DNA from: CAZSVI01 sp964610205
GTDB taxonomy: Bacteria; Bacillota; Clostridia; DSM-8532
Assembly (NCBI GenBank): GCA_964610205.1
Contig: CAZSVI010000014.1
Coordinates: 1 to 40,360 of the forward strand
Length of the DNA: 40,360 bases
Reading direction: 5' to 3'
Shown: in pieces, positions 26,052-33,846 of the stretch
Layout: each line of letters starts with the position of its first letter
How positions within the stretch are numbered: the stretch's first letter is position 1
The notes under the pieces: generated by a model
What the model saw: only the letters and a program-made list of their open reading frames with translations
Database searches by the model: none
Told to the model about the DNA's origin: nothing
Made by a program: the position numbers and the translations under genes

Positions 26052-27101
26052 TCACTTTTTGTTCGATACCAAATGCAGAGCTTCCGAATAAATCGTGTCC
26101 TCGCCTGGGTAATAAGCCTTTTCCAGAACATCGCTGGTGGGTGTGGGCGTATCCGGACAGCATACCCGGATAATGGGTTCCCTCAGCAAATGAAAGGCTT
26201 TTTCAGCTGCAACGGCTGCTATTTCCGAGGCTGCCCCTCCGGTCTTGCATCCCGTATCGGTAATCAGCAATCTACCTGTTTTGGATACAGATTCTACCAG
26301 AATACTCTCATCCAAAGGCTTTAAGGTCCGAAGATCAACCACTTCCGCAGAAATTCCCTCAACCTGGAGTCTTTCTGCTGCTTTCAAAGCTTCTACCACC
26401 ATATAGGAGACTGCCGCAATGGTAATATGTTTTCCTTTCCTTCGGATTACGCCTTTACCGAAAGGGATTGAATACAATTCCTCGGGAACATTGCCCGTTG
26501 TTTTATGTAACCATCGGTGTTCTACAAACAGGACGGGACTATTATCGATAATGGACGATACCAATAGTCCTTTCGCGTCATATGGAGTAGCAGGGACGGC
26601 AATTTTCAGTCCGGGAACATTCATTAGTAATCCCTGGATGCACTGTGAATGCTGTGCGCCGGAACCCCATCCCCGGGCGCTGATAGTACGGATAACCAGA
26701 GGTACTTTCACCTTTCCTCCAAACATATAGCTCCATTTACAGGCATGATTCACCAGTTGGTCAAAAGAAAGCAGAAGAAAATCCATGCGAGCATGGATAA
26801 AAACCGGCCTCATACCTGCCATGGCGGCTCCGGCAGCTATTCCTGTCAACGAATTTTCCGAGATAGGTGTATCAAAAACCCTGTTTGCTCCGTATTGATC
26901 CGGAAGGCTCTTGGTCGTCCCAAATACTCCTGCGGCATCATCCACACCTTCTCCCATGATGAATACTCTTGGATCCTTTGCGAGGGACTGATCCAGTGCT
27001 TCGTGCAACGCGTCCTTGTAAGAGATTATCCGATCGCCGACAAAGTCTTCCTTTATATAAAAATCCTCCAGTTTTTCTACTTGAATTGTTGTCCAGGGCA
27101 T
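26052..27101 (-). CDS. TPP-dependent dehydrogenase E1 beta subunit-like protein
   Basis: About 349 residues, full length for the transketolase-like E1 beta subunits of pyruvate, branched-chain or acetoin dehydrogenases. Recognisable are the pyrimidine-binding region with ENSLTGIAAGAAMAGMRPV, the interface RGWGSGAQHSQ, and the C-terminal transketolase domain with GRLLITDTGCKTGGAASEI. Start ATG 27101 is set by AAGGAGGG six bases upstream. It pairs with the E1 alpha gene 139 bases before it. No E2 (lipoyl acyltransferase) or E3 is encoded nearby, and both partners are embedded among nucleotide-sugar genes. That suggests ligation of a two-carbon unit to a keto-sugar rather than oxidative decarboxylation; orthosomycin clusters have such E1 pairs. 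This is inference. Confidence 0.85.
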   Translation of the reverse strand: MPWTTIQVEKLEDFYIKEDFVGDRIISYKDALHEALDQSLAKDPRVFIMGEGVDDAAGVFGTTKSLPDQYGANRVFDTPISENSLTGIAAGAAMAGMRPVFIHARMDFLLLSFDQLVNHACKWSYMFGGKVKVPLVIRTISARGWGSGAQHSQCIQGLLMNVPGLKIAVPATPYDAKGLLVSSIIDNSPVLFVEHRWLHKTTGNVPEELYSIPFGKGVIRRKGKHITIAAVSYMVVEALKAAERLQVEGISAEVVDLRTLKPLDESILVESVSKTGRLLITDTGCKTGGAASEIAAVAAEKAFHLLREPIIRVCCPDTPTPTSDVLEKAYYPGEDTIYSEALHLVSNKK

Positions 27102-27177
27102 AATAAACCCTCCTTTGCATTCAGTTTCGTTCATTGGCCATAGTAATAGGTTCCGTTGAATAATCATACAGTCAGAG

Positions 27178-27223
27178 TACAGGTCTATAGTGTATATTAT
27201 GTGAATTCACAGCCGTTTGTTCG
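27178..27223 (-). promoter_or_regulatory. Duplicated promoter-like segment before E1 beta
   Basis: This 46-base stretch aligns with 30314-30360, which lies before the guanylyltransferase gene. Shared blocks in order are TACAGG, CTATA, TGTATATTATGT and GTTTGTT. On the - strand it sits about 75-120 bases before E1 beta and includes ACATAATATA. It is probably a copied promoter or operator region that lets E1 beta be transcribed in step with the first gene of the island. Confidence 0.4.
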
Positions 27224-27240
27224 CAATTTACTTTCATGTA

Positions 27241-28206
27241 TCAGTCGGCATATACATAGTCCAGCAGTTCCTCCGGTGAAGGTTTTGGGGAATTCCGTGC
27301 AAAGAGGAATGCTTCTTCTATCCGGTGTTGAATATCCTCGTTTATGTTCATCTCCAGTTCCCTGTCTAAAACACCTAAACCTTTCAGAAAATCGGAAAAC
27401 CATTGTATCGGACACCTGGAAATCCAGTAGTCATATTCTTCCTTAGGTCTGAAGCCTTCTCCTACATCGTCTACCGTTCCGATATGCCCTTTCCATCTAT
27501 AGGTCAGGCACTCAATCAATGAGGGCCCTTCGCCGTTGCGGCATCGTGTGATGGCTCTTTCCGCATATTCGGAAACTGTCAAAACATTGTTTCCATCGAT
27601 CTGGTAACCTGGCATTTCATAATTCTGTGCCCACCTGTAAATGTTATCCCCGTTCTGTCTTTGTAACTGATGGGAGTTTATTGCATACAGGTTGTTCTCA
27701 CATATGTAAACAACGGGAAGTTTTTTCAACGAAGCAAAGTTCAGGCTCTCATGAAATGTTCCTTCATCTGCCGCGCCGTCACCGAAAAATACCGCCGTTA
27801 CCCTGCCGTTACTAAGAAGTTTTGATGCAAGGGCTGTGCCTGTTCCCAATGGAAGGTTTCCTCCAACGATAGCTGAGGAACCAAGTATACCCGCATCCGG
27901 ATCGACAAGGTGCATGGAACCGCCTCTTCCAAGGGAACACCCATCCTTTCGGAGATACAGTTCGGCTATCATTTTTTTAATGTCTCCCCCCTTGGCAATA
28001 TACTGTGCATGGCTTCGATGTGTTCCGAAAACAAAATCATCCTTCCGAAGATGTATGCATACACCGGCAGCAATTGCCTCCTGTCCGATAGACAGGTGGA
28101 TGGGAGTTTTAATCTCATCAAACCGGTATTCATCACTAATTCGCTGTTCCACTTTTCTGATGGTCTGCATGGTTTTATACAGTGCAAGCAATTCATTTTT
28201 TTCCAT
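27241..28206 (-). CDS. TPP-dependent dehydrogenase E1 alpha subunit-like protein
   Basis: A 321-residue E1 alpha subunit. The thiamine-diphosphate motif begins GDGAADEGTFHESLNFA at residue 142 and ends at CENNLYAI (about 172), which together bind Mg and the diphosphate. The phosphorylation-loop region WKGHIGTVDD of family members is present. The start ATG has AAAGGAGCC upstream, 20 bases after the preceding transferase gene. With E1 beta it would form the usual heterotetramer and decarboxylate a 2-keto acid such as pyruvate. In this setting, without E2/E3, the hydroxyethyl group may be passed to a nucleotide-linked keto-sugar. An alternative is a housekeeping acetoin-type dehydrogenase whose E2/E3 lie elsewhere. 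Confidence 0.87.
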   Translation of the reverse strand: MEKNELLALYKTMQTIRKVEQRISDEYRFDEIKTPIHLSIGQEAIAAGVCIHLRKDDFVFGTHRSHAQYIAKGGDIKKMIAELYLRKDGCSLGRGGSMHLVDPDAGILGSSAIVGGNLPLGTGTALASKLLSNGRVTAVFFGDGAADEGTFHESLNFASLKKLPVVYICENNLYAINSHQLQRQNGDNIYRWAQNYEMPGYQIDGNNVLTVSEYAERAITRCRNGEGPSLIECLTYRWKGHIGTVDDVGEGFRPKEEYDYWISRCPIQWFSDFLKGLGVLDRELEMNINEDIQHRIEEAFLFARNSPKPSPEELLDYVYAD

Positions 28207-28225
28207 TTCATAAGGCTCCTTTCAT

Positions 28226-29146
28226 TTAGTATAAAAGCTTAATTTGGTGCTTCTGCCAATCCTTCAGTTCGCTAATGGCCAACGATACGTTGGAATATCC
28301 GTTGCCGATAAAAAAATCGCATTTTGCAGCCAGCCATGTATCCAATATAATTTCAAAACCCTTTATCATATTATCCGGATATTCTTGAAAATGAACTCCC
28401 GGCCCATTTTGGGGAACCCGTTTGCAGTCCGTATGGAAAAGAATCTCCCCATATATTTTTTTATACTCTTCCAGTATTTCAATACAGTCGGTCATTAAAA
28501 ATATACGTATTGAAGGATTTTCCCTGATAAAACGGTTTATTTCCAGAGGATACCGATCATTGAGTTCTTGCAGGTTGCGAACTTCCACAGCTTTGTCGCT
28601 GCTTCGGATATGTACGGCAAGCATGGGGGTGCCGTTCATATTTTTGTTGTAAAAAGAATTAATGCCCTCCAGCACATCTTTCCTTAAACGGATATATTTG
28701 TTTATCATACCATGGAGCAAGTCCCTGCAGTTGTAGCCATAGAACGGATGCCCAACAGGTATGTACGGAATGATTTGTTCCACGTCCACATAAGTATCCT
28801 GTACGAGAACATCCGCACGGCATTCTGTCCATGCTTCCATAGCAGGTGCCGTATTTCGGTTTTGGACCGGAACAGCAGCAGAAAGGTTGGAATGATTCCA
28901 TTTCTCCGGGAAAAATGATAAATTTTCAGAGGTTAAATCTTTCAGGTTATAGTCGGATACCGGGAGAAAAAACTGCTCAAAGGCGTTTGAGCGGTCCTTT
29001 ACCGCATACAGGCTTTCCCTTCCCCAGTAGACGACAGGAATCCTTTTCAGGATTTCAGCCGCAAGCAACTGGGTTATAACATGGTGCATTTCATGCCACA
29101 TTCCGGCGGTAATTGATTTTATCAGTAAAAATTTAGATTCGGCCAT
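28226..29146 (-). CDS. Fucosyltransferase-like protein 4 (NodZ/FUT8-like)
   Basis: A 306-residue paralogue, the shortest of the four and separate from the other three. Its N-terminus FLLIKSITAGMWHEMHHV and block KRIPVVYWGRESLYAV match the family. The donor motif is AVHIRSSDKA (His179, Arg181, Asp184), and the C-terminal GFEIILDTWLAAKCDFFIGN is intact. It lacks the basic tails of paralogues 2 and 3. It lies 24 bases after the guanylyltransferase gene and 20 before E1 alpha, so it belongs to the upstream part of the operon. Separation from the tandem trio suggests a different acceptor or an earlier duplication. Confidence 0.7.
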   Translation of the reverse strand: MAESKFLLIKSITAGMWHEMHHVITQLLAAEILKRIPVVYWGRESLYAVKDRSNAFEQFFLPVSDYNLKDLTSENLSFFPEKWNHSNLSAAVPVQNRNTAPAMEAWTECRADVLVQDTYVDVEQIIPYIPVGHPFYGYNCRDLLHGMINKYIRLRKDVLEGINSFYNKNMNGTPMLAVHIRSSDKAVEVRNLQELNDRYPLEINRFIRENPSIRIFLMTDCIEILEEYKKIYGEILFHTDCKRVPQNGPGVHFQEYPDNMIKGFEIILDTWLAAKCDFFIGNGYSNVSLAISELKDWQKHQIKLLY

Positions 29147-29170
29147 CTTTTTTTAATAAGCCTCCTATCC

Positions 29171-30244
29171 TTAGAGTAAATCCTTATTGCCTGTTTGTTT
29201 CAGCTTTTCAACCAGTTTTTTTATTTCCTGGGACTTGTTACGGGAGCAAACCACCACCGCTTCCTTTGTACCGGCAACCACCATATTGTTCACATCTATT
29301 GTGCAGATGGCAATACCATCGGCATATATAATGGAATTTGTTGTATTTATTCCGATATGCCTTCCTTCTACCCGGTTTCCGCGTGTATCGGATTTTAGTG
29401 TTTTTGCCAGGGCATCAATACTGCCAATGTCATCCCAGTCAAAGGAAGCCCGTACAGCATACAGGGAATGGCTTTTTTCCAGAACGCCGTTGTCAAAGGA
29501 AATGCCTGGTATTTTTTGGTAAGCCTCTTCGATTCCTTCGTACAAACCCTTTTCTTTTGTTTGCTGTAACGCACCTGAAAGAATTCTGTAATGCTCCGGC
29601 AAATGCTGTCTAATATGCTGTATAAAGACATTTGCAGAGCCGGCTACGATGCCGCAGTTCCACAAATATTCACTTGAAAGAACAAGTTTTTGAGCTGTTT
29701 CGGCATCCGGTTTCTCCACGAAATCTAAAACCGGTGATGGTTTTTCACCGGTTTCAGACTCAGGTTCCACATGTATATACCCATAACCGGTTGCAGGGTA
29801 GGTGGGTTTTACCCCAATGATGACAAGCCTGTCTGAGTATGCGGCGGTATCCAATGCTGATTTCAGTGCCTTTGAGTAATTTTCACAATCTTCTACATAT
29901 CCGTCCGCCGGTACAAAACAAAAAACCCCATCGTCATATTTCTGATGCAACAGTAAGGTTGCATAAGCGATACACGCAGCGGTGTTTCTTCTTTCCGGTT
30001 CCGGTATAATATTATCCTCCGGGATATAACCTCCCGTGTGTCCTCTTGTTATATCCAATAGATCCCTGTTGGTTATAATAAAGCATTGCTCCGGTTTTAC
30101 CACCATGCATAAACGTTTAATGGTCTGTACCATCATAGAATCGGTACCATTTACCTCTATAAACTGTTTGGGGCTTGCTTCTTTTGAAAGAGGCCACAGC
30201 CTTGTTCCTGAACCCCCCGCCATAATTACAGCGCATTTTTGCAT
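29171..30244 (-). CDS. manC: Mannose-1-phosphate guanylyltransferase
   Basis: About 357 residues. Makes GDP-mannose from mannose-1-phosphate and GTP, feeding Gmd and Fcl. The nucleotidyltransferase signature GGSGTRLWPLSKEASPKQF is at about 9-27, and the sugar-binding FVEKPDAETAQ and IVAGSANVF regions follow. It lacks the C-terminal cupin isomerase domain of bifunctional enzymes, so phosphomannose isomerase must be encoded elsewhere. ATG 30244 is preferred because GGGAG sits nine bases upstream; an in-frame start ten codons earlier is possible. It heads the - strand island operon. Confidence 0.93.
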   Translation of the reverse strand: MQKCAVIMAGGSGTRLWPLSKEASPKQFIEVNGTDSMMVQTIKRLCMVVKPEQCFIITNRDLLDITRGHTGGYIPEDNIIPEPERRNTAACIAYATLLLHQKYDDGVFCFVPADGYVEDCENYSKALKSALDTAAYSDRLVIIGVKPTYPATGYGYIHVEPESETGEKPSPVLDFVEKPDAETAQKLVLSSEYLWNCGIVAGSANVFIQHIRQHLPEHYRILSGALQQTKEKGLYEGIEEAYQKIPGISFDNGVLEKSHSLYAVRASFDWDDIGSIDALAKTLKSDTRGNRVEGRHIGINTTNSIIYADGIAICTIDVNNMVVAGTKEAVVVCSRNKSQEIKKLVEKLKQTGNKDLL

Positions 30245-30313
30245 ATTCTCACACTCCCTTATTCGCTGAGTCATTCTCGATATAAATTATACAAAAAGCC
30301 GTTATATCCTCCA

Positions 30314-30360
30314 TACAGGCTATAATGTATATTATGTAAATAAGCAATGGTTTGTTAACG
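30314..30360 (-). promoter_or_regulatory. Promoter-like segment before manC, also present before E1 beta
   Basis: Partner of 27178-27223. It lies 70-116 bases before the manC start and carries ACATAATATA on the - strand, with TTGCTT about 17 bases before a TATAGC block. It is the likely main promoter region of the island. Exact -35 and -10 boxes are uncertain. Confidence 0.4.
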
Positions 30361-30482
30361 AAAATGTACATACAAGAGCCAAAAACAGCTTTAATATAGC
30401 GGGAGGTCATATTATTGATCTTTTCGCTTCCTGCCTGTTCAATGCTTTTCTCCTAAAAGTGATAAATGTCCATTTTTTGTAG

Positions 30483-30514
30483 TTGACAGCATGTGTTAGT
30501 AGCAATAGTATAAT
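30483..30514 (+). promoter_or_regulatory. Predicted sigma-A promoter of the GH35-like gene
   Basis: A consensus -35 TTGACA (30483-30488) is followed after 17 bases by TAGTAT (30506-30511). A perfect TATAAT overlaps it at 30509-30514 with a 20-base spacer. The ribosome site AAGGAGG begins about ten bases after that. The very short leader leaves little room for attenuation, so control is probably by a protein at or upstream of the promoter. Confidence 0.5.
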
Positions 30515-30536
30515 AAACAATAAAAGGAGGATTGTT

Positions 30537-32684
30537 ATGAAAAGTATAAGCCGTAATCCAAAATCATATATAATAAATGGCAAACCGGATTTTTTAATAT
30601 CCGGTGAATTCCATTATTTCCGCGTTCCCTATTCAGATTGGGAAAGGCGTTTGAAGCTTTTTAAGGAAGCAGGCGGAAACTGCGTTTCTACGTATATACC
30701 ATGGATTCTGCATGAACCGGAAGAGGGGCGGTTTTGTTTCGGTGATATTCCCGAAAGGGATCTTGAGGGATTTTTAAAACTCTGTCATAAAATGGAATTA
30801 GCTGTTGTATGCCGGCCGGGGCCTTACCAGTACTCTGAAATGAGGTATGCCGGTCTTCCGGGATGGCTGTGTGAAAATTATCCTGAGATTCTTGCGCGTA
30901 ATATTAATGGTATTGTATTTAATAATACTTCTGTTTCCTACCTGCATCCGGTATTTCTTGAAAAAGTAAAAAGATGGTTCAATACAGTATGTCCTATTCT
31001 GGCGGAATACATTGTTTCAAGAGGCGGCCCTGTGGCGTTTGCACAGATTGACAATGAATTGATGGGGATACATGAATGGTCGGGCAGCTGGGACTATCAT
31101 ACTGAAGCAATGGGGATAGGGAAAGAAGACGGGCGGTATCCTGATTTCCTTAAAAAACGCTATCTTACATTGGAAGCTCTTAATATCGCATATGGTACAC
31201 GGTTTAAAAGCTTTTCCGATGTGTTTCCGGCTGAGAAAACAGAAAACATGAAAGTTGAAGAGCGTCGAAGAGTTAAGGACTACCAGGATTTTTACTTTTC
31301 CACAGTGGCAGAGTATGCGGAAATATTGGTTAATTGGATGAGAGATGATGGAATTGACTGTGATATTATACATAACTCGGGCAATCCGTATATGAATTCT
31401 TACTTCCTTGAAACCGTCTCAAAATTGGGAAAGAAATTCTTACTGGGTTCCGACCATTATTATAACCTTAATATGGATTGGGAGCAGAACAACCCTACGC
31501 CTCAATACGCATCAAAAGTCTTTTATTCTAATGAAATGCTAAGGCTTATGGGGTATCCCGCAACCGTTTTTGAACTGCCGGGCGGAAGCTGTGCCGACTG
31601 GCCTCCGATTACCTCAGTTGATTTGGAGGCATGTTATATGGTTAATACTGCGTTGGGCATGAAGGGGTTTAATTATTATATCTTTACCGGCGGGTATAAT
31701 CCACAGGGTATCGGTCAATTCGGAGACGATTATGATTTTGGAGCATCTGTTGCTTCTGATGGTACAATACGGCCTCACTACAACACTCAGAAAAAGTTTG
31801 GGAAATTTCTTTCTGAAAATACATGGCTTGCTTCAGCAGAACAAGTTTGTGATTTTTATGCAGGGATTGACTGGGATCACACCCGCAGCAGATATTACTT
31901 TTCCGGAGGAGGAGATAATGAATTTTGCAATACATCCGCATGGGATTTCCTGAGAAAAGGAGTGTTGATAACAGCGATGTGCGCTTCATATGCACTGAAT
32001 ATGGCAGACCTTAAAGACGGTAAATCACTTATGAATCTGGATAAACCATTATTTGTGCCGACTTCTGTTTGCATGGCGTTGGAAGTACAAAAAAACCTGG
32101 TCGATTTCGTAAAAAGCGGAGGGATGTTATTGCTTGCTCCTGTAATTCCATACATGGATGAAAACTTTAATAAATGCGAATTGTTAAAGGATTTTCTTTA
32201 CGGAGCGGAAGTGGAGAACTGTAAAAAAGCATCACCGACAGTGAATGTAGGACCTGTGCATAATGTTCTGATGAATGGAACATTATGGTCTTCCGTAATC
32301 CGGCCCGAAAAAGCCGTTAAAATTGCAGGAGAAGAAAATACAGGAGCGGAAATCGGCTGGCACCTGTCTTTTCAGGGAGGAGGCAGGGTAATATGGCTTG
32401 GATTGCAATGGCAGCATGCAAAGTTTGAGCATATGCATATGCTTAAATACCTGCTCGGACTGTTAAATTGCCGCAATCCGGTTGTAGAGAGCACCAATCC
32501 TAATATATGGACATCATTGAGAAGTGATGGCAAAAAATATATGCTTTTTTTAATGAATCTTTTTACATCTCCGATGAATACCCGTATAAGGCTGCTGCAG
32601 GAAAATGGCTTATACACGGAAACTAAGGAGTATAAACCGGGTCCAATGGAAGTCATGGCAATTGAGGTGCGGCGCGATGCATAG
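30537..32684 (+). CDS. Beta-galactosidase-like glycoside hydrolase (GH35-type)
   Basis: A 715-residue cytoplasmic enzyme. The N-terminal TIM barrel carries the GH35 landmarks: SGEFHYFRVPYSDWERRLK, GGNCVSTYIPWILHEPEEG, VCRPGPYQYSE, then the probable acid/base in AQIDNELMG (Glu174). A candidate nucleophile is Glu346 in TVFELPGGSC. The C-terminal third resembles the flavodoxin-like and beta domains of larger galactosidases. The start ATG 30537 follows AAGGAGG by six bases. It has no signal peptide, so it acts on imported galactosides. It faces the - strand sugar operon convergently, with a dispersed repeat between the stops. Confidence 0.82.
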   Translation: MKSISRNPKSYIINGKPDFLISGEFHYFRVPYSDWERRLKLFKEAGGNCVSTYIPWILHEPEEGRFCFGDIPERDLEGFLKLCHKMELAVVCRPGPYQYSEMRYAGLPGWLCENYPEILARNINGIVFNNTSVSYLHPVFLEKVKRWFNTVCPILAEYIVSRGGPVAFAQIDNELMGIHEWSGSWDYHTEAMGIGKEDGRYPDFLKKRYLTLEALNIAYGTRFKSFSDVFPAEKTENMKVEERRRVKDYQDFYFSTVAEYAEILVNWMRDDGIDCDIIHNSGNPYMNSYFLETVSKLGKKFLLGSDHYYNLNMDWEQNNPTPQYASKVFYSNEMLRLMGYPATVFELPGGSCADWPPITSVDLEACYMVNTALGMKGFNYYIFTGGYNPQGIGQFGDDYDFGASVASDGTIRPHYNTQKKFGKFLSENTWLASAEQVCDFYAGIDWDHTRSRYYFSGGGDNEFCNTSAWDFLRKGVLITAMCASYALNMADLKDGKSLMNLDKPLFVPTSVCMALEVQKNLVDFVKSGGMLLLAPVIPYMDENFNKCELLKDFLYGAEVENCKKASPTVNVGPVHNVLMNGTLWSSVIRPEKAVKIAGEENTGAEIGWHLSFQGGGRVIWLGLQWQHAKFEHMHMLKYLLGLLNCRNPVVESTNPNIWTSLRSDGKKYMLFLMNLFTSPMNTRIRLLQENGLYTETKEYKPGPMEVMAIEVRRDA

Positions 32685-32692
32685 TAAATCAA

Positions 32693-32728
32693 GAGTCCCC
32701 CACCGAAGTTGTTAGCTGAACGAGTTCA
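32693..32728. repeat. Dispersed palindromic element, copy 2 (shortened)
   Basis: Shares ACCGAAGTT (32702-32710) and TTAGCTGAACGAGTTCA (32712-32728) with the copy at 24895-24943, but lacks about a dozen bases that form the left arm of the second hairpin there. It lies between two convergent genes and overlaps the stop codon of the oxidoreductase on the - strand. Confidence 0.55.
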
Positions 32729-33769
32729 CTTTGAATAAGGTAAATTGACTACCTGTCCCGTTTCAGCGGATTGTCTTATGGCATCCAGCACCCTGGTCAG
32801 ATTCAGGGTGCTTTCCAATGTGACCATATACGGTGCATCCCCACGAATGGCACCGGCAATATGAGGGTAAATTACCATGGCATCCCCATACCGGTTTCCT
32901 ACGGTAACCCTATTTGTACCTGTGGCGTGATCCTCAATTACTTCTATTTTCACAGGATTTCTGTAAGAAACCGGATCAAAGGATTCGGGATAATTCACTT
33001 TGTGTATCTCAATTTCAGTCTCTTTTACATATATTGTCCCTCTGTCTCCCTGTATGACCCAGTTGGGCAATCTGTCCGAGCCGATATTGTATTCTGAAAT
33101 AATAGTGGTTCCGTTTTCTGTTTTCATCACAGCAAAAAAAACATCCTCAACATCTCCGGGATTGATAATCTTCTTCATTTCGCCATAAACGGAGACTACA
33201 GGTTCACCCGCAAGCTGTATTGGCTGGTCCACAAGATGGGGACCCCAGTTAAGAAGATAGCCTCCTCCAAATTTTTTCTGTGTCTGCCAGTCACTTCTTA
33301 TACCAAACGAAAACTCACTTCTCCTTATTTGAAATACCCTTCCGATCACACCTGATTCAACCAATTTCTTCACCTTCAGCAAATCACATCCCCATCTGGC
33401 AGGCAACCATGGCATAAGAATTTTACCGTTTTTTTTCGCTGCTTTAACCATTTCATAAGCTTCATTGATATTCAACGCCCACGGTTTTGTAACCAGTACG
33501 TTTTTACCGGCTTCCAGACAGTCACAGGTCATGATGCAGTGCTGGTCGCTTCTGGTAACAATTACCACCAGGTCAATGTCTTCTTTAGCAAGCATCTGCC
33601 TGTAGTCCTCGTATACATCGCACCCGAAACGCTCATATGCTTTCCTGCGTGCTTCAGGTTCAATATCGCAAACTGCCGTCAGGTTAAAATCAGGCAATTT
33701 TTCAATCGGGTCCGCATGCAGTGTGCTTCCACTTCTTCCATATCCCAGTATTGCTGTTTTCAAGCTCAT
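32726..33769 (-). CDS. Gfo/Idh/MocA family NAD(P)-dependent oxidoreductase
   Basis: A 347-residue dehydrogenase. N-terminal Rossmann motif KTAILGYGRSGSTLHADPI, family motif VTKPWALNINEAYEM (with KPW in place of EKP), and a catalytic-domain GGYLLNWGPHLVDQPIQLAG in which the His is typical. Start ATG 33769 is set by AAGGAGG; upstream in-frame starts overlap that site. It follows the URO-D-like gene in the - strand catabolic operon, likely interconverting a sugar or cyclitol with its keto form. It is only distantly like the other Gfo/Idh/MocA gene at 15444. Confidence 0.88.
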   Translation of the reverse strand: MSLKTAILGYGRSGSTLHADPIEKLPDFNLTAVCDIEPEARRKAYERFGCDVYEDYRQMLAKEDIDLVVIVTRSDQHCIMTCDCLEAGKNVLVTKPWALNINEAYEMVKAAKKNGKILMPWLPARWGCDLLKVKKLVESGVIGRVFQIRRSEFSFGIRSDWQTQKKFGGGYLLNWGPHLVDQPIQLAGEPVVSVYGEMKKIINPGDVEDVFFAVMKTENGTTIISEYNIGSDRLPNWVIQGDRGTIYVKETEIEIHKVNYPESFDPVSYRNPVKIEVIEDHATGTNRVTVGNRYGDAMVIYPHIAGAIRGDAPYMVTLESTLNLTRVLDAIRQSAETGQVVNLPYSK

Positions 33770-33846
33770 GATCATCCTCCTTATCAGGTAAACCCGGTTA
33801 TACCGGTTCATTGCAGGCACATAAACTGTTTAGAAGATGCACCCGC

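Noticed and set aside
26052..28206. Complete pyruvate or acetoin dehydrogenase operon
   Set aside because: No E2 or E3 gene and no lipoyl domain is present on either side.
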